The position numbers and the translations under genes were made by a program. The notes beneath the pieces were generated by a model. The model ran no database searches. It worked only from the letters and a program-made list of their open reading frames with translations, and had not been told where the DNA came from. From an uncultured Desulfovibrionaceae bacterium (GTDB lineage Bacteria; Desulfobacterota; Desulfovibrionia; Desulfovibrionales; Desulfovibrionaceae), in the NCBI GenBank assembly GCA_944324045.1, contig CALUUT010000092.1:1-35493 (forward strand): a DNA stretch of 35,493 nt, written 5' to 3'. Shown one piece after another: positions 1 to 8,747 of the stretch. Numbering within the stretch: position 1 is the stretch's first letter; every line of letters starts with the position of its first letter.

Positions 1-588
1 CTCATCGACAAAATCAAGACGCGCAGCGTCATTCTTGTGCCGCTTGCGGGCATAATGCTTGGAAGCGTCGTCAACGCGGTCACTGTTTTTTTCGCATACA
101 GCAACGATATCATGCAAAATATGACGACCTGGCTGCAGGGCAACTTCGCGCTGATCATCAAGGGAAACTACGAGCTGCTCTATGTCGGCGTTCCGCTGAT
201 GATCCTTGGATATCTCTATGCCGACCGCTTCACCATAGCCGGCATGGGCAAGGACATGACCACAAGCCTGGGGCTCAATCACGCCGCGACTATGCGCGTC
301 GGGCTTGTGCTTATTGCGCTCATATCCTCGGTCACCATCGTCGCGGTGGGGAATATCCCCTTTCTCGGTCTGGTCGTGCCGAATCTCATAAGACTCTACC
401 GCGGAGACTCCCTGAAAAACACGCTCTTTGAAACGGCATGGCTTGGGGCCATTCTTGTTCTTTTCTGCGACATTATCGGCAGAGTGCTCATTTATCCCTA
501 TGAAATACCCATCGGCATCATTTTCAGCGTCATGGGCGGCGGCATGTTCCTCATGCTTTTGTTAAGGAGAAAAAGCCATGCGGCATAA
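1..588 (+). CDS. Siderophore ABC transporter permease 1 (FecCD family), 5'-truncated
   Basis: Inner-membrane permease half of an iron-siderophore importer. The frame is open from base 1 with no start in view, so the N-terminal part lies outside the window. About 195 residues are visible, containing several hydrophobic membrane spans. The conserved FecCD block with GNIPFLGLVVPNLIRL lies near the middle, matching the segment that contacts the ATPase in BtuC-like permeases. The C-terminus ends in a membrane span and a basic tail. It overlaps the next permease by 11 bp, so the two are translationally coupled. The order permease-permease-ATPase-binding protein matches catecholate systems such as ceuBCDE and yclNOPQ. 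The exact ligand cannot be read from the sequence. Confidence 0.9.
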   Translation, partial: LIDKIKTRSVILVPLAGIMLGSVVNAVTVFFAYSNDIMQNMTTWLQGNFALIIKGNYELLYVGVPLMILGYLYADRFTIAGMGKDMTTSLGLNHAATMRVGLVLIALISSVTIVAVGNIPFLGLVVPNLIRLYRGDSLKNTLFETAWLGAILVLFCDIIGRVLIYPYEIPIGIIFSVMGGGMFLMLLLRRKSHAA

Positions 589-1531
589 AAAGCTGATCTT
601 TTTCTCGCTGATCTTCGTATGCGCCGCGCTCATGCTCGCGTATATCTTCATAGGCCTTACGCCGGACAACTGGGCGTTCAACTTTCCCCGGCGCCTGAAA
701 ATCATGGCCGCCATAGTCGTCGTGGGCGCAGGAGTAGGGCTTGCCGCAGCGACCTTCCAGACCATCACGGCAAACCACATCCTCACCCCAAGCATTATGG
801 GCCTGGACAGTCTGTATCTCTTTTTGCAGACCATCGTGGTTTTTCTTTTCGGCAGCGGCCAACTGGTCATGATGAACGACATACCGGGATTTCTTCTGAC
901 GTTGCTGCTCATGATCGGCGCGTCCGCCGCGCTTTTTATCTGCATGTTCCGCAAGGAAGGCCAGAACATCTATTTTCTGGTTCTGGTCGGGTTCGTCTGC
1001 GGCACGGTTTTCAGCGGCCTTGCGAGTTTCATGCAGGTCATCATTGATCCCAGCGAATATTCCGTGCTTGAAGGGCGCATGTTCGCGTCGTTCAACCGGA
1101 TAAACATGCAGCTTCTCTGGATTGCGGCCGGAATCGCGGCTGTTTCGTGCCTTATTTCAATTCTGGACTTCAAGTATCTCGATGTTCTCACCCTGGGCCG
1201 CAATCACGCCATAAATCTTGGAGTTCCCTATCAAAGAGTGGTTTTGCGCACTCTTGTCTGCATTGCGGTCCTGACTTCGGCCGCCACGGTTCTGGTCGGC
1301 CCCATAACCTTTCTGGGCATTCTGGCGGTCAGTCTGGGAAGGGCGCTTGTCCAGACATACCGCCACAGCATGCTTGCCGGCGCGAGCGCGCTCGTCGCGA
1401 TAACCGTTCTCATTCTGGGAATGTTCGTCACGGAACGGGCCCTGAATTTCACGACGCCGTTAAGCGTCATCATCAACTTCATCGGAGGGCTGTATTTTCT
1501 GTTCCTCCTTCTGCGGGCGAAAAACACATGA
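578..1531 (+). CDS. Siderophore ABC transporter permease 2 (FecCD family)
   Basis: Second membrane subunit of the same importer, 317 aa, the usual size for FecCD/BtuC permeases. About nine or ten hydrophobic segments are visible. The family block VGPITFLGILAVSLGRAL lies in the C-terminal third (about residues 240-260) and corresponds to the similar motif in the upstream permease. The start overlaps the end of the upstream gene, with AAGGAG at about 565-570 as ribosome-binding site. The stop overlaps the ATPase start in an ATGA arrangement, so the genes are very probably one transcript. By order and sequence it resembles CeuC, FatC or YclO. Confidence 0.92.
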   Translation: MRHKKLIFFSLIFVCAALMLAYIFIGLTPDNWAFNFPRRLKIMAAIVVVGAGVGLAAATFQTITANHILTPSIMGLDSLYLFLQTIVVFLFGSGQLVMMNDIPGFLLTLLLMIGASAALFICMFRKEGQNIYFLVLVGFVCGTVFSGLASFMQVIIDPSEYSVLEGRMFASFNRINMQLLWIAAGIAAVSCLISILDFKYLDVLTLGRNHAINLGVPYQRVVLRTLVCIAVLTSAATVLVGPITFLGILAVSLGRALVQTYRHSMLAGASALVAITVLILGMFVTERALNFTTPLSVIINFIGGLYFLFLLLRAKNT

Positions 1532-2286
1532 TTGAAGTGCAGAACCTGACCAAACGCTATCGGGAAAAAGAGGTCGTCAGCAACGTATCCCTGACGCTGC
1601 CCACGCGGAAAATCGTCGCGTTCATTGGGAGCAACGGCGCCGGAAAGAGCACGGTTCTTTCCATCATCAGCCGGCTTATTGCCGCAAGCGAGGGAAGCGT
1701 GCTGATCGACGGCGTCGAGCTTGGCAAGTGGGACACGCGCGAACTGGCCAAAAATCTGGCGATTCTGGGCCAGTCCACGCATTTCAGCATCCGCCTTACG
1801 GTTGAAGATCTTGTGCGTTTCGGCCGGTTCCCGCACTCCCGGGGCAAAATCACGGAACAGGACCGGCATGTCGTCCGTCAGGCTCTTGAATACACCGGCC
1901 TGACCGAACTTAAAAACCGGTTCATCGACGAATTAAGCGGCGGGCAGCGGCAAACGGCCTACATCGCCATGGCCATAGCCCAGGACACCAAATATATCCT
2001 GCTTGACGAGCCTTTGAACAATCTGGACATGCAACGTTCGGCCCAGATCATGCGCCTTTTGCGCAAACTGGTTGATGAAAAGGGAAAAACAGTCCTCATC
2101 GTCATCCATGACATTAATTTCGTTTCATTCCACGCCGACGACGTGGTCGCGCTCAAACACGGAAAACTGGCGGCCATGGGAACGGTTTCGGAAATAATCA
2201 ACCCAGATGTTCTGCGCGACATTTACGGCATGGATATCGCTGTTGAAGACTACAAGGGAAAATCCCTGTGCATATATTACCAATAA
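1528..2286 (+). CDS. Siderophore ABC transporter ATP-binding protein
   Basis: Cytoplasmic ATPase that powers the two permeases, 252 aa. The start at 1528 is chosen because the ATG overlaps the permease stop (ATGA) and begins directly at the conserved beta strand MIEVQNLTKRY. The open frame extends further upstream, but only as an overlap with the permease. Walker A is GSNGAGKST (residues 34-42), the ABC signature is LSGGQRQ, Walker B is YILLDEP, and the H-loop is VIHD. All catalytic motifs are intact. It belongs to the FepC/CeuD/YclP group of iron-chelate ATPases. Confidence 0.94.
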   Translation: MIEVQNLTKRYREKEVVSNVSLTLPTRKIVAFIGSNGAGKSTVLSIISRLIAASEGSVLIDGVELGKWDTRELAKNLAILGQSTHFSIRLTVEDLVRFGRFPHSRGKITEQDRHVVRQALEYTGLTELKNRFIDELSGGQRQTAYIAMAIAQDTKYILLDEPLNNLDMQRSAQIMRLLRKLVDEKGKTVLIVIHDINFVSFHADDVVALKHGKLAAMGTVSEIINPDVLRDIYGMDIAVEDYKGKSLCIYYQ

Positions 2287-2306
2287 CGTAAAAAGGGGAA
2301 CACACG

Positions 2307-3251
2307 ATGAAAACAGTCTTTGGTTTTGTTTGCGCCGCTTTTTTCGCCGCGGCATTCTGTCTCGCCGCGCCACATCAGGCCGCCGCGAAAGACACGACGG
2401 ACATAACGGATACGCATGGGACGAGCGCGTTTCCTGTCCGGCCGAAAAGAATCGTCATTATGGACTTCGGCATGCTGGACACGCTGGAAGCCTTTAAACG
2501 CATGGGACTTTTGGATGAAGATGTGCAACTGGCGTTGGCCAAAAAAAATCTCCCCGCCTATTTGTCCCAATACACATCCGGCGAATATGTCGACGTCGGC
2601 GGTTTGAAAGATTTCAACCTGGAAACAATCTATGCCTTCAAACCGGATTTGATCATCATATCCGGACGGCAGCAGGATTTTTACGATGAACTGCGCGCCA
2701 TGGCGCCTGTCTGGCAGGTCAACAGCATCCCCAATCCGTACATTCAGGGGACCATGCAAAACATACGGGACATGGCCAAGATTTTTGATGTTTCTGAAGC
2801 CGCGGACAAGGCTCTGGCCGCGATTTCCGAATCCATTCAAAAAACCCGCGACAAAGCCGAAGCCAAAAACCTGAAAGGGCTTGTGCTTTTGACCAATGAC
2901 GGAAAAATCAGCGCGTACGGCTCCGGGTCGCGTTTTGGCGTCATCCACGACGCGCTGGGCGTCAAAGAGGTCGATTCCTCCATACGGGTCGGCATACACG
3001 GGCAGCTTGTCAATTATGAATACATCGCGCAGAAGAATCCGGATATCATCTTTGTGGTGGACCGCTCCGTCGCCGTAACTGGAAAGGCCGACGGGACGCG
3101 CCTTTTGAAGAATGATCTTGTGGATGGAACCAAGGCCGCGAAAAACGGGAGAATCGTCTCTCTTGATCCCAATGTCTGGTATCTGTCCGGCGGCGGGCTG
3201 ATATCGTTGCAGATGATGATTGATGAAGTGAACGCGGCTCTGGAACAATAA
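2307..3251 (+). CDS. Periplasmic siderophore-binding protein (CeuE/YclQ/FatB-like)
   Basis: Substrate-binding component of the iron importer, 314 aa. The N-terminus is a clear Sec signal peptide: MK, a hydrophobic stretch to about residue 22, then AAPHQAAAKD with a probable cleavage after AAA. There is no lipobox cysteine, so the protein should be free in the periplasm, consistent with a Gram-negative cell. The rest follows the type III solute-binding fold, with PKRIVIMDFGMLDTLEAF near the start and FKPDLIIISGRQ near residue 115. It begins 20 bp after the ATPase stop with a purine-rich ribosome-binding site (AAAAGGGG). No outer-membrane receptor or TonB gene is in view. The ligand is probably a catecholate, by analogy only. 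Confidence 0.9.
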   Translation: MKTVFGFVCAAFFAAAFCLAAPHQAAAKDTTDITDTHGTSAFPVRPKRIVIMDFGMLDTLEAFKRMGLLDEDVQLALAKKNLPAYLSQYTSGEYVDVGGLKDFNLETIYAFKPDLIIISGRQQDFYDELRAMAPVWQVNSIPNPYIQGTMQNIRDMAKIFDVSEAADKALAAISESIQKTRDKAEAKNLKGLVLLTNDGKISAYGSGSRFGVIHDALGVKEVDSSIRVGIHGQLVNYEYIAQKNPDIIFVVDRSVAVTGKADGTRLLKNDLVDGTKAAKNGRIVSLDPNVWYLSGGGLISLQMMIDEVNAALEQ

Positions 3252-3253
3252 TC

Positions 3254-3280
3254 CTTTTACGCGCTTAAAAGGCGTAAAAG
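3254..3280 (+). terminator. Small hairpin directly after the binding-protein gene
   Basis: A perfect 9-bp stem (CTTTTACGC at 3254-3262 pairing with GCGTAAAAG at 3272-3280) with a 9-nt loop begins 3 bp after the stop codon at 3251. No T-tract follows. It may protect the 3' end of the message or act together with the stronger hairpin just downstream. Confidence 0.5.
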
Positions 3281-3293
3281 ATTTATGATACAG

Positions 3294-3333
3294 CCGGTTT
3301 TCCGCGCCGCATGCGGCGCGGAAAACCGGTTTT
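3294..3333 (+). terminator. Strong intrinsic terminator built on a 36-bp perfect palindrome
   Basis: Positions 3294-3329 form an uninterrupted perfect palindrome centred on TGCATG-like bases at 3311/3312, with a GC-rich core and CCGGTTTT arms. It is followed by TTTT (3330-3333). It lies between the convergent iron-uptake operon and the YjbQ gene. On the minus strand no T-run follows, so it should mainly stop plus-strand transcription. Confidence 0.75.
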
Positions 3334-3366
3334 GTCCGCCATGTTTTTCAAAACGGCGTCCCCGCG

Positions 3367-3762
3367 TCACGCTCCAAGCCACTGCACAAGAACCCGGCGC
3401 CGTCTGGGTCCGTCGAATTCGCAAAACCAGACGCCTTGCCATGTTCCAAGACTCAATGCGCCGTTTTCAACGGGGATGATCTCGCTTGCTCCCACAAGAC
3501 TCGATTTGATATGCGCATCGCTGTTTCCCTCGTCATGCAAAAATTCCGCAAGGCGCGGACTGATGCGGGACAAGCCATGCAGCATGTCCCGACACACGTT
3601 TGCATCGGCGTTTTCATTGATGGTCACCGCCGCTGTGGTATGCGCGCAAAACACCAGCACAGCGCCCTTTTTCCACCTTTCGGCCGCAATGACGTCCTGA
3701 ATTTCGCGCGTGATATCCAACATATCTTCTCTGGCCCTGCTTCGCACTATGATTTCTTTCAT
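3367..3762 (-). CDS. yjbQ: YjbQ / UPF0047 family protein
   Basis: Small cytosolic protein, 131 aa, typical length for UPF0047 (YjbQ). The family signatures are present in order: HTTAAVTINENAD near residues 41-53, HDEGNSDAHIKSSLVG near 76-91, and LGTWQGVWFCEFDGPRRR near 105-122. Members of this family have weak thiamine-phosphate synthase activity in genetic assays, but the physiological role is not settled. The gene stands alone: it converges on the iron-uptake operon and diverges from selB, with 172 bp between. Confidence 0.93.
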   Translation of the reverse strand: MKEIIVRSRAREDMLDITREIQDVIAAERWKKGAVLVFCAHTTAAVTINENADANVCRDMLHGLSRISPRLAEFLHDEGNSDAHIKSSLVGASEIIPVENGALSLGTWQGVWFCEFDGPRRRRVLVQWLGA

Positions 3763-3934
3763 ACCATCCTCTTTGTCATATATTGTTCTCTTGTCCCTAA
3801 TCCTATACTATCCGGCGTCGACAACGCTTTCAAGCAACGGCCCGCCGGTGCGGAAGACAAAAAAACGCGCGAGCGCCAAGGCTTTTCCAAACGTAAAAAA
3901 CGCGCGCCCCATCATCTGACAAAAGGATTTCCGT

Positions 3935-5845
3935 ATGGCCATAATTCTGGGCACAGCCGGGCACATCGACCACGGCAAAACCTCGCTTATCCGCGCGCTC
4001 ACGGGCACGGACTGCGACCGGCTGGCTGAGGAGAAACGCCGGGGCATCACTATTGAGCTGGGGTTTGCCGCCTATGAACTGCCGGACAAGGAACGAATCG
4101 GCATTGTGGACGTGCCCGGACATGAACGCTTTGTGCGGGCCATGGTCGCCGGGGCGTCAGGCATGGACGCGGCGCTTCTGGTCGTCGCCGCGGACGAAGG
4201 CGTGATGCCCCAGACGCGCGAACATCTGGAAATATGCACGCTTCTGGGGCTTCGCGCGGGTCTTGTGGCCCTGACCAAAATAGACCTTGTGGATGAGGAA
4301 TGGCTGGAGTTTGCGCGTTCCGAAGTTCAGTCTTTTTTGCGCGGAACGTTTCTGGAGCAGGCCCCCATCTTTCCGGTATCCGCAACCACCGGCAAGGGTC
4401 TCGACGCGCTTCGAGACGCGCTTTTCGCCTTGAATGAAAACCTGACTCCGCAGAGGCGTCCCGATTTGTTCCGAATGCCCATAGACCGGGTGTTCACCAT
4501 GCACGGCCATGGAACCGTGGTCACAGGAACCGTCATTGGCGGCAGCCTGCATGAGGAAGAAAACGTCGCCGTGTTCCCTTCCGGCCGCGTCTTCCGGGCC
4601 CGCTCCCTGCACAATCACGGCGTCCGGACCTCCAGGCTTGACGCCGGGCAACGCGCGGCCGTCAATCTGGCCGGGGCGGACACGTCCGACGCGGCGCGCG
4701 GCGACGTGCTGGCCATGCCGGGCTCTCTGACGCCGGCTGAAAGCTGGCTTGTGGAGCTGACCGCGCTCTCGTCCATGAAAACGCCGCTGAAAAATCGAAC
4801 TGAGGCGCATTTTCATCACGGAGTGCGGGATATGCCCGCGCGTCTGCGTTTTTTTGACCGCGACAGGCTTATGCCTGGCGACACGGCGCTGTGTCAGGTG
4901 TCTTTTCCGCGCCCCATGGTCGGGATATCTGGAGATCGCTTTGTCGTGCGCGGCTTTTCTCCTCTGCGCACGTTGGGCGGCGGGCTTGTGCTCTGGCCTG
5001 AAGCCATGCGCCTGCGTTCAAGGGATACGCGCGCAATCGAACGCCTGCGCGCGCTTCCCGCCATGAACGCCATGGACAGAACCTGCGCCGTCCTTGAACT
5101 TGCGGGCGTCCAGGGCGCGGACCTTGCCCGTCTTGGACGCCTGACCAACATAGAAAAACGCATTTTGGAAAAAACCATGCGCGCGCTTCTGGCGAACGGC
5201 CGGGCATTTTGCTTTGATCACGAAAATCAGGTCTTCATAGGTCCGGATGCGCTCGAACATCTGTGCCTGTCCTGTGAAAAGCATATGCGGGATTTTCACG
5301 AAGCGAACCCGGCCATTTTGGGCGCGACCCGCGCCGAGCTGCTTTCCGGATGGGGCGGCGGACTCGCGCCGAAACTGGTCCACTTTACAATCGAACGCCT
5401 GCTGCGAACAAAACGGCTGGAACAAACCAGCGGCATGCTGCACCTGGCCGGACGCGAACCGGCAAAACGCGGCCGCGGTCTGGAAACCGCGCGCCGCGCG
5501 CTGCATGACGCCTATGCAAAGGCCAAAAGCGCGCCGCCCAACATTAGCGAACTCATACGGGAATATGGTCTTTCCCAGGCGGACGCTGAAAACGCGCTTA
5601 AGGAGTTATGCGCATCCGGGGAATTAATCCGGGTGAGCAGAGAGCTTTATTACATCGCCCCGGAACTGGAACGCCTGCGCATGACCGTTGTAACCTGGCT
5701 TAAAGAACACGATGAAATTACGCCGGCGCAGTTCAGAGAGCTGACTGGCCTGTCCAGAAAATACGTCATCGCGCTGCTTGAATATTTCGACCGGGCAAAA
5801 ACAACCATGCGCGTGGGCGACGCGCGCCGTTTGCGCCGCGGATGA
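3935..5845 (+). CDS. selB: Selenocysteine-specific translation elongation factor SelB
   Basis: GTPase that carries selenocysteinyl-tRNA(Sec) to the ribosome at UGA codons marked by a SECIS hairpin. The product is 636 aa, normal for bacterial SelB. G motifs: GHIDHGKT (residues 9-16), [10 protein letters not shown] (36-45), DVPGH (59-63) and TKID (114-117). Two or three beta-barrel domains follow, then a C-terminal region of winged helices (about 380-636) that binds the SECIS RNA. The ATG at 3935 has AAGGA 8-9 bp upstream. The upstream 172-bp gap holds no obvious tRNA(Sec). selA and selD are not in the window, but the gene implies that selenoproteins, such as formate dehydrogenase, are encoded elsewhere. 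Confidence 0.96.
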   Translation: MAIILGTAGHIDHGKTSLIRALTGTDCDRLAEEKRRGITIELGFAAYELPDKERIGIVDVPGHERFVRAMVAGASGMDAALLVVAADEGVMPQTREHLEICTLLGLRAGLVALTKIDLVDEEWLEFARSEVQSFLRGTFLEQAPIFPVSATTGKGLDALRDALFALNENLTPQRRPDLFRMPIDRVFTMHGHGTVVTGTVIGGSLHEEENVAVFPSGRVFRARSLHNHGVRTSRLDAGQRAAVNLAGADTSDAARGDVLAMPGSLTPAESWLVELTALSSMKTPLKNRTEAHFHHGVRDMPARLRFFDRDRLMPGDTALCQVSFPRPMVGISGDRFVVRGFSPLRTLGGGLVLWPEAMRLRSRDTRAIERLRALPAMNAMDRTCAVLELAGVQGADLARLGRLTNIEKRILEKTMRALLANGRAFCFDHENQVFIGPDALEHLCLSCEKHMRDFHEANPAILGATRAELLSGWGGGLAPKLVHFTIERLLRTKRLEQTSGMLHLAGREPAKRGRGLETARRALHDAYAKAKSAPPNISELIREYGLSQADAENALKELCASGELIRVSRELYYIAPELERLRMTVVTWLKEHDEITPAQFRELTGLSRKYVIALLEYFDRAKTTMRVGDARRLRRG

Positions 5846-5863
5846 AAAAACGTCGCGCCTGTA

Positions 5864-5900
5864 AAAAAGACCGGAAAGAGCTTCCCGGTCTTTTTGTTTT
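5864..5900. terminator. Bidirectional intrinsic terminator between selB and the oxidoreductase operon
   Basis: Stem AAAAAGACCGG (5864-5874) pairs perfectly with CCGGTCTTTTT (5884-5894) around a 9-nt loop. It is followed on the plus strand by GTTTTTG. Read on the minus strand the same stem ends in a T-run. It can therefore stop both convergent units, selB from the left and the 2-oxoacid oxidoreductase operon from the right. Confidence 0.85.
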
Positions 5901-5923
5901 TGCAGACGGCCGGCAGAAGTCCG

Positions 5924-6469
5924 TCACGCGCGGATGCAGTCGTATCCGGCCTGAAGGCACGCTTCATTTTTAGGAATAAGATGCGCATAGTGCGCGGGAA
6001 CGACATTCCCAAGACTTTTTTTCACAGCCTCAAGAGGCACAATGCCCGTGGCCGCCACATACGCGCCAAGCGCTACCATGTTCGCCATCTTGATTGAGCC
6101 TATCCGGTTTGCAATTTCATTGGCCGGAACGCAAAACGCCCGCACCCTGGGCTGCGCGTCTTCGGCGCGAACCAGACACGAATTCAGAATGAGCACGCCG
6201 TCATCCTCAAGCTTGGGCTGAAATTTGTCCAGGGAAGGCTGATTCATGACGATCAGGCTTTTTGGACGGCTGATGATGGGCGAGCCTATGTCTTCCTGGG
6301 CGACGACCACGGTGCAGTTTGCCGTGCCGCCGCGCATTTCCGGCCCATACACCGGAATATAGGTGATGTTGAGTCCCTGTTCCATGGCCGCGTAGGCCAG
6401 AAGATTGCCGATGAGCATAACGCCCTGACCGCCGAATCCCGCAATGATCACATCCATGTACAGACTCAT
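5924..6469 (-). CDS. 2-oxoacid:ferredoxin oxidoreductase, gamma subunit
   Basis: Gamma subunit of a thiamine-diphosphate enzyme that oxidatively decarboxylates a 2-oxoacid to acyl-CoA, passing electrons to ferredoxin. The product is 181 aa, normal for the separate gamma chain. The family hallmarks are GFGGQGVMLIGNLLAYAA (about residues 11-28) and YGPEMRGGTANC (about 41-52). It is the last gene of the operon (delta, alpha, beta, gamma), and its ATG overlaps the beta stop by 4 bp. With the VorB-like alpha subunit, the substrate is more likely a branched-chain 2-oxoacid than 2-oxoglutarate, but this is not certain. Confidence 0.93.
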   Translation of the reverse strand: MSLYMDVIIAGFGGQGVMLIGNLLAYAAMEQGLNITYIPVYGPEMRGGTANCTVVVAQEDIGSPIISRPKSLIVMNQPSLDKFQPKLEDDGVLILNSCLVRAEDAQPRVRAFCVPANEIANRIGSIKMANMVALGAYVAATGIVPLEAVKKSLGNVVPAHYAHLIPKNEACLQAGYDCIRA

Positions 6470-7260
6470 TCGCCCATCTCCTTAAAGACCCCAAGCGGAA
6501 AACAGGGAATCATTTCCGTTTCAACGCGTTCGTTGGCCTTTATGGGATCAAGACGCCAGTTTGTCGGACATGTGGACAAAAATTCCACAAAACCGAATCC
6601 CAATCCCTGTTCCTGAACTTCAAAGGCGCGGCGCACGGCCTTTTCCGCTTTACGGATATTTTTCACGGAATTCACGGCCACGCGCGCGGAAAACGCCACG
6701 CCGTCAAGCTGGGCCATAAGTTCGGCCATGCGAATAGGCGCGCCGGCTGTTTCGCGCTCCCGTCCTTTGACGCAGGTCGTGGTCTTCTGGCCAAGAAGCG
6801 TCGTGGGCGCCATTTGGCCGCCGGTCATGCCGTAGGTGGTGTTGTTCACGAAAATAACGCTGATGCGTTCCCCGCGGTTCGCGGCATGAATGGCCTCGGC
6901 CGTGCCTATGGCCGCAAGATCGCCGTCGCCCTGAAAGGTGTAGACAAAGTTGCCCGGACGCGCGCGCTTGACCCCTGTGGCCACGGCCGTGGCCCGTCCA
7001 TGCGGGGCCTCCACGCAGTCCATGGAAATGTAGCGATATACAAACACGCTGCATCCCACTGAGCCGACCGCTATCGCGCGTTCCTGCAGCCCCATGTCGT
7101 CAAGGGTCCGGGCCACGATGCGGTGAATCAGGCCGTGCTGGCAGCCAGGGCAAAAATGCATCGGCGTGTCCACCAGGGATTTGGGCGCGTCAAAAACCAG
7201 GGTTTCATCCGGCCCTGGCGTCAATTTCCGTTGCAGTTCGATATCACATGCGACATTCAT
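6466..7260 (-). CDS. 2-oxoacid:ferredoxin oxidoreductase, beta subunit (thiamine diphosphate binding)
   Basis: Catalytic beta chain, 264 aa. The motif GDGDLAAIG followed about 20 residues later by NNTTYGMTGGQ is the thiamine-diphosphate/Mg2+ binding signature. CPGCQHG near residue 37 and GSVGCSVF near 66 are also conserved in this family. The ATG overlaps the alpha stop by 4 bp, and its own stop overlaps the gamma start by 4 bp. This tight coupling suggests a stoichiometric complex. The N-terminus is about 20 residues longer than in some homologues. Confidence 0.94.
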   Translation of the reverse strand: MNVACDIELQRKLTPGPDETLVFDAPKSLVDTPMHFCPGCQHGLIHRIVARTLDDMGLQERAIAVGSVGCSVFVYRYISMDCVEAPHGRATAVATGVKRARPGNFVYTFQGDGDLAAIGTAEAIHAANRGERISVIFVNNTTYGMTGGQMAPTTLLGQKTTTCVKGRERETAGAPIRMAELMAQLDGVAFSARVAVNSVKNIRKAEKAVRRAFEVQEQGLGFGFVEFLSTCPTNWRLDPIKANERVETEMIPCFPLGVFKEMGE

Positions 7261-8360
7261 TCTTTATGCTCCTTGGACTCATTCCTGTTCTCCAGGGCTT
7301 CAAGAATGGGCCCTATAAAATCATCGCTGCTGGGCATGTCGCCCGGCATATATCCAAAAAATGCGGAATCCGCGTCCCGCCGCACGGCAAGGCGCACATC
7401 TTCGACCATCTGCCCGCAATTATGCTCAATGGTCAAAAAATGCCGTCCGATATCCCGCCCTTTGCGCGCAAGGTCCGCCAGAAGCGCGGAAGGGAAGGGG
7501 TAGAGCGTCTGAGGACGCACGAGCCCCACTTTAAACCCCCGGGCCCGCAACTCGCGCACCGCGCTTTTGGCGATGCGCCCGATGACGCCGAAAGCCACGA
7601 CAACAAGTTCCGCATCTTCCGTCGCAAAGGTTTCCGCGCGCGCCTCTTTCTGCATGGCCTCGTACTTTTCCGCAAGCTTTCTGTTATGCTCGCCAAGCGA
7701 GTTGTCTTCAAGGAACAGCGATTTCAAAAGGCGGGGGCTTCGTCCGCGCGCGCCTTCCAAACGCCAGTCTTCCGCGCCGTAATCATTGCGCGGCGCAGGT
7801 CCGCGCATGACTACGGGCTCCTTCATCTGTCCGACGGTGGAATCGCCCAGAACCAAAACCGGGTTGCGGTATTTAAAGGCAAGATCAAAGGCCTCGATCA
7901 TCATGTCGTAGCATTCCTGACCGCTGGCCGGGGCCAGAACCAGGGTGCGGTAATCGCCGTGGCCGCCGCCTTTGACCGCCTGAAAATAATCGCCCTGAGA
8001 CGGTCCAAGGTTGCCAAGCCCCGGTCCGCCGCGGTTCATGTTCACAATGACCGTGGGCAGTTCGCTTCCGGCAAGATACGAAATGGCTTCCTGCATCAGA
8101 GAAATCCCCGGACTTGAGGAAGACGTGCAGGAACGCGCCCCGCACGCGGCTGCGCCAAGCAGCATGTTTGCTGAAGCCACTTCGCTTTCCGCCTGCACAA
8201 ATGAACCGCCGCGCTCAGGCAAAAGCGCGGACATAAGTTCAGGAATGTCGTTTTGCGGGGTGATGGGATAGGCGAAATAGCACTCGCACCCGGCGTCAAG
8301 AGCGCCGTACACTATGGCTTCATTGCCTTTGATGAATTTTTTCTGAACCGCGTCGGCCAT
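7257..8360 (-). CDS. vorB: 2-oxoacid:ferredoxin oxidoreductase, alpha subunit (VorB-like)
   Basis: Alpha chain, 367 aa, with the pyrimidine-binding and transketolase C-terminal domains. The N-terminal GNEAIVYGALDAGCECYFAYPITP is diagnostic of the family. The stretch NRGGPGLGNLGPSQGDYFQ resembles subunits annotated as 3-methyl-2-oxobutanoate dehydrogenase VorB more than KorA, which usually has a GPSTGLPT-type sequence there. The ATG lies 2 bp after the ferredoxin-subunit stop. The enzyme would feed amino-acid-derived or 2-oxoacid carbon into acyl-CoA and reduced ferredoxin in an anaerobe. The VorB assignment is by motif memory, not alignment. Confidence 0.92.
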   Translation of the reverse strand: MADAVQKKFIKGNEAIVYGALDAGCECYFAYPITPQNDIPELMSALLPERGGSFVQAESEVASANMLLGAAACGARSCTSSSSPGISLMQEAISYLAGSELPTVIVNMNRGGPGLGNLGPSQGDYFQAVKGGGHGDYRTLVLAPASGQECYDMMIEAFDLAFKYRNPVLVLGDSTVGQMKEPVVMRGPAPRNDYGAEDWRLEGARGRSPRLLKSLFLEDNSLGEHNRKLAEKYEAMQKEARAETFATEDAELVVVAFGVIGRIAKSAVRELRARGFKVGLVRPQTLYPFPSALLADLARKGRDIGRHFLTIEHNCGQMVEDVRLAVRRDADSAFFGYMPGDMPSSDDFIGPILEALENRNESKEHKE

Positions 8361-8362
8361 GG

Positions 8363-8599
8363 CTATTCTCCCGCTCCCGCGCTTTTACGTGTTCTGAATA
8401 CCCTGATAGCCGTATCGGGACACACCATGGCGCACGATGCGCAGCCTGTGCATAAAGCCATGTCCTCATCCGCCACTTCCACAATCTTGTAGCCTTTGGC
8501 GTTGAATCGTTCCGATTGCCTGATGATCTTTTTCGGGCACTGGGCCGCGCATAACAGGCAGCCCTTACAGCGGCTTTCAAGGACCACTATTCTGCTCAT
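8363..8599 (-). CDS. 2-oxoacid:ferredoxin oxidoreductase, delta (ferredoxin-like) subunit
   Basis: Small 2[4Fe-4S] electron-transfer subunit, 78 aa, and first gene of the four-gene operon. Two complete cluster motifs are visible: CKGCLLCAAQCP (residues 10-21) and CTGCASCAMVCP (residues 50-61). The pattern is C-x2-C-x2-C-x3-C-P in both. The ATG at 8599 has GGAGAG about 5 bp upstream. A weak TATAAC sequence about 25 bp upstream of the start could be a -10 box, but no good -35 stands out. Confidence 0.93.
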   Translation of the reverse strand: MSRIVVLESRCKGCLLCAAQCPKKIIRQSERFNAKGYKIVEVADEDMALCTGCASCAMVCPDTAIRVFRTRKSAGAGE

Positions 8600-8747
8600 G
8601 ATTCTCTCCGTATTCCATAAGACGTTATAATCAATATATGTTATCCGACCCGAACCGGAACTTCAAGCGTTCGCCAGATAAGGGAACTCTCTTGTTCCGG
8701 ACCGAATCCGTAAGAACGAAATTCCCGAAAACATCAAAAAACGCGCG
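8600..8747. other. Gap between queA and the oxidoreductase operon with an inverted repeat
   Basis: This 148-bp gap separates two minus-strand units. It holds CCGGAAC (8655-8661) and GTTCCGG (8694-8700), a 7-bp inverted repeat, and a nested smaller hairpin GGAAC/GTTCC (8683-8698). No T-run follows on either strand. It could be an operator or a weak queA transcript end. The promoter of the operon must lie here unless it is transcribed from queA. Confidence 0.35.

Noticed and set aside
2277-3248. 323-aa open frame antisense to the siderophore-binding protein
   Set aside because: Opposite strand of a clear gene with a signal peptide; the frame is a composition artefact.
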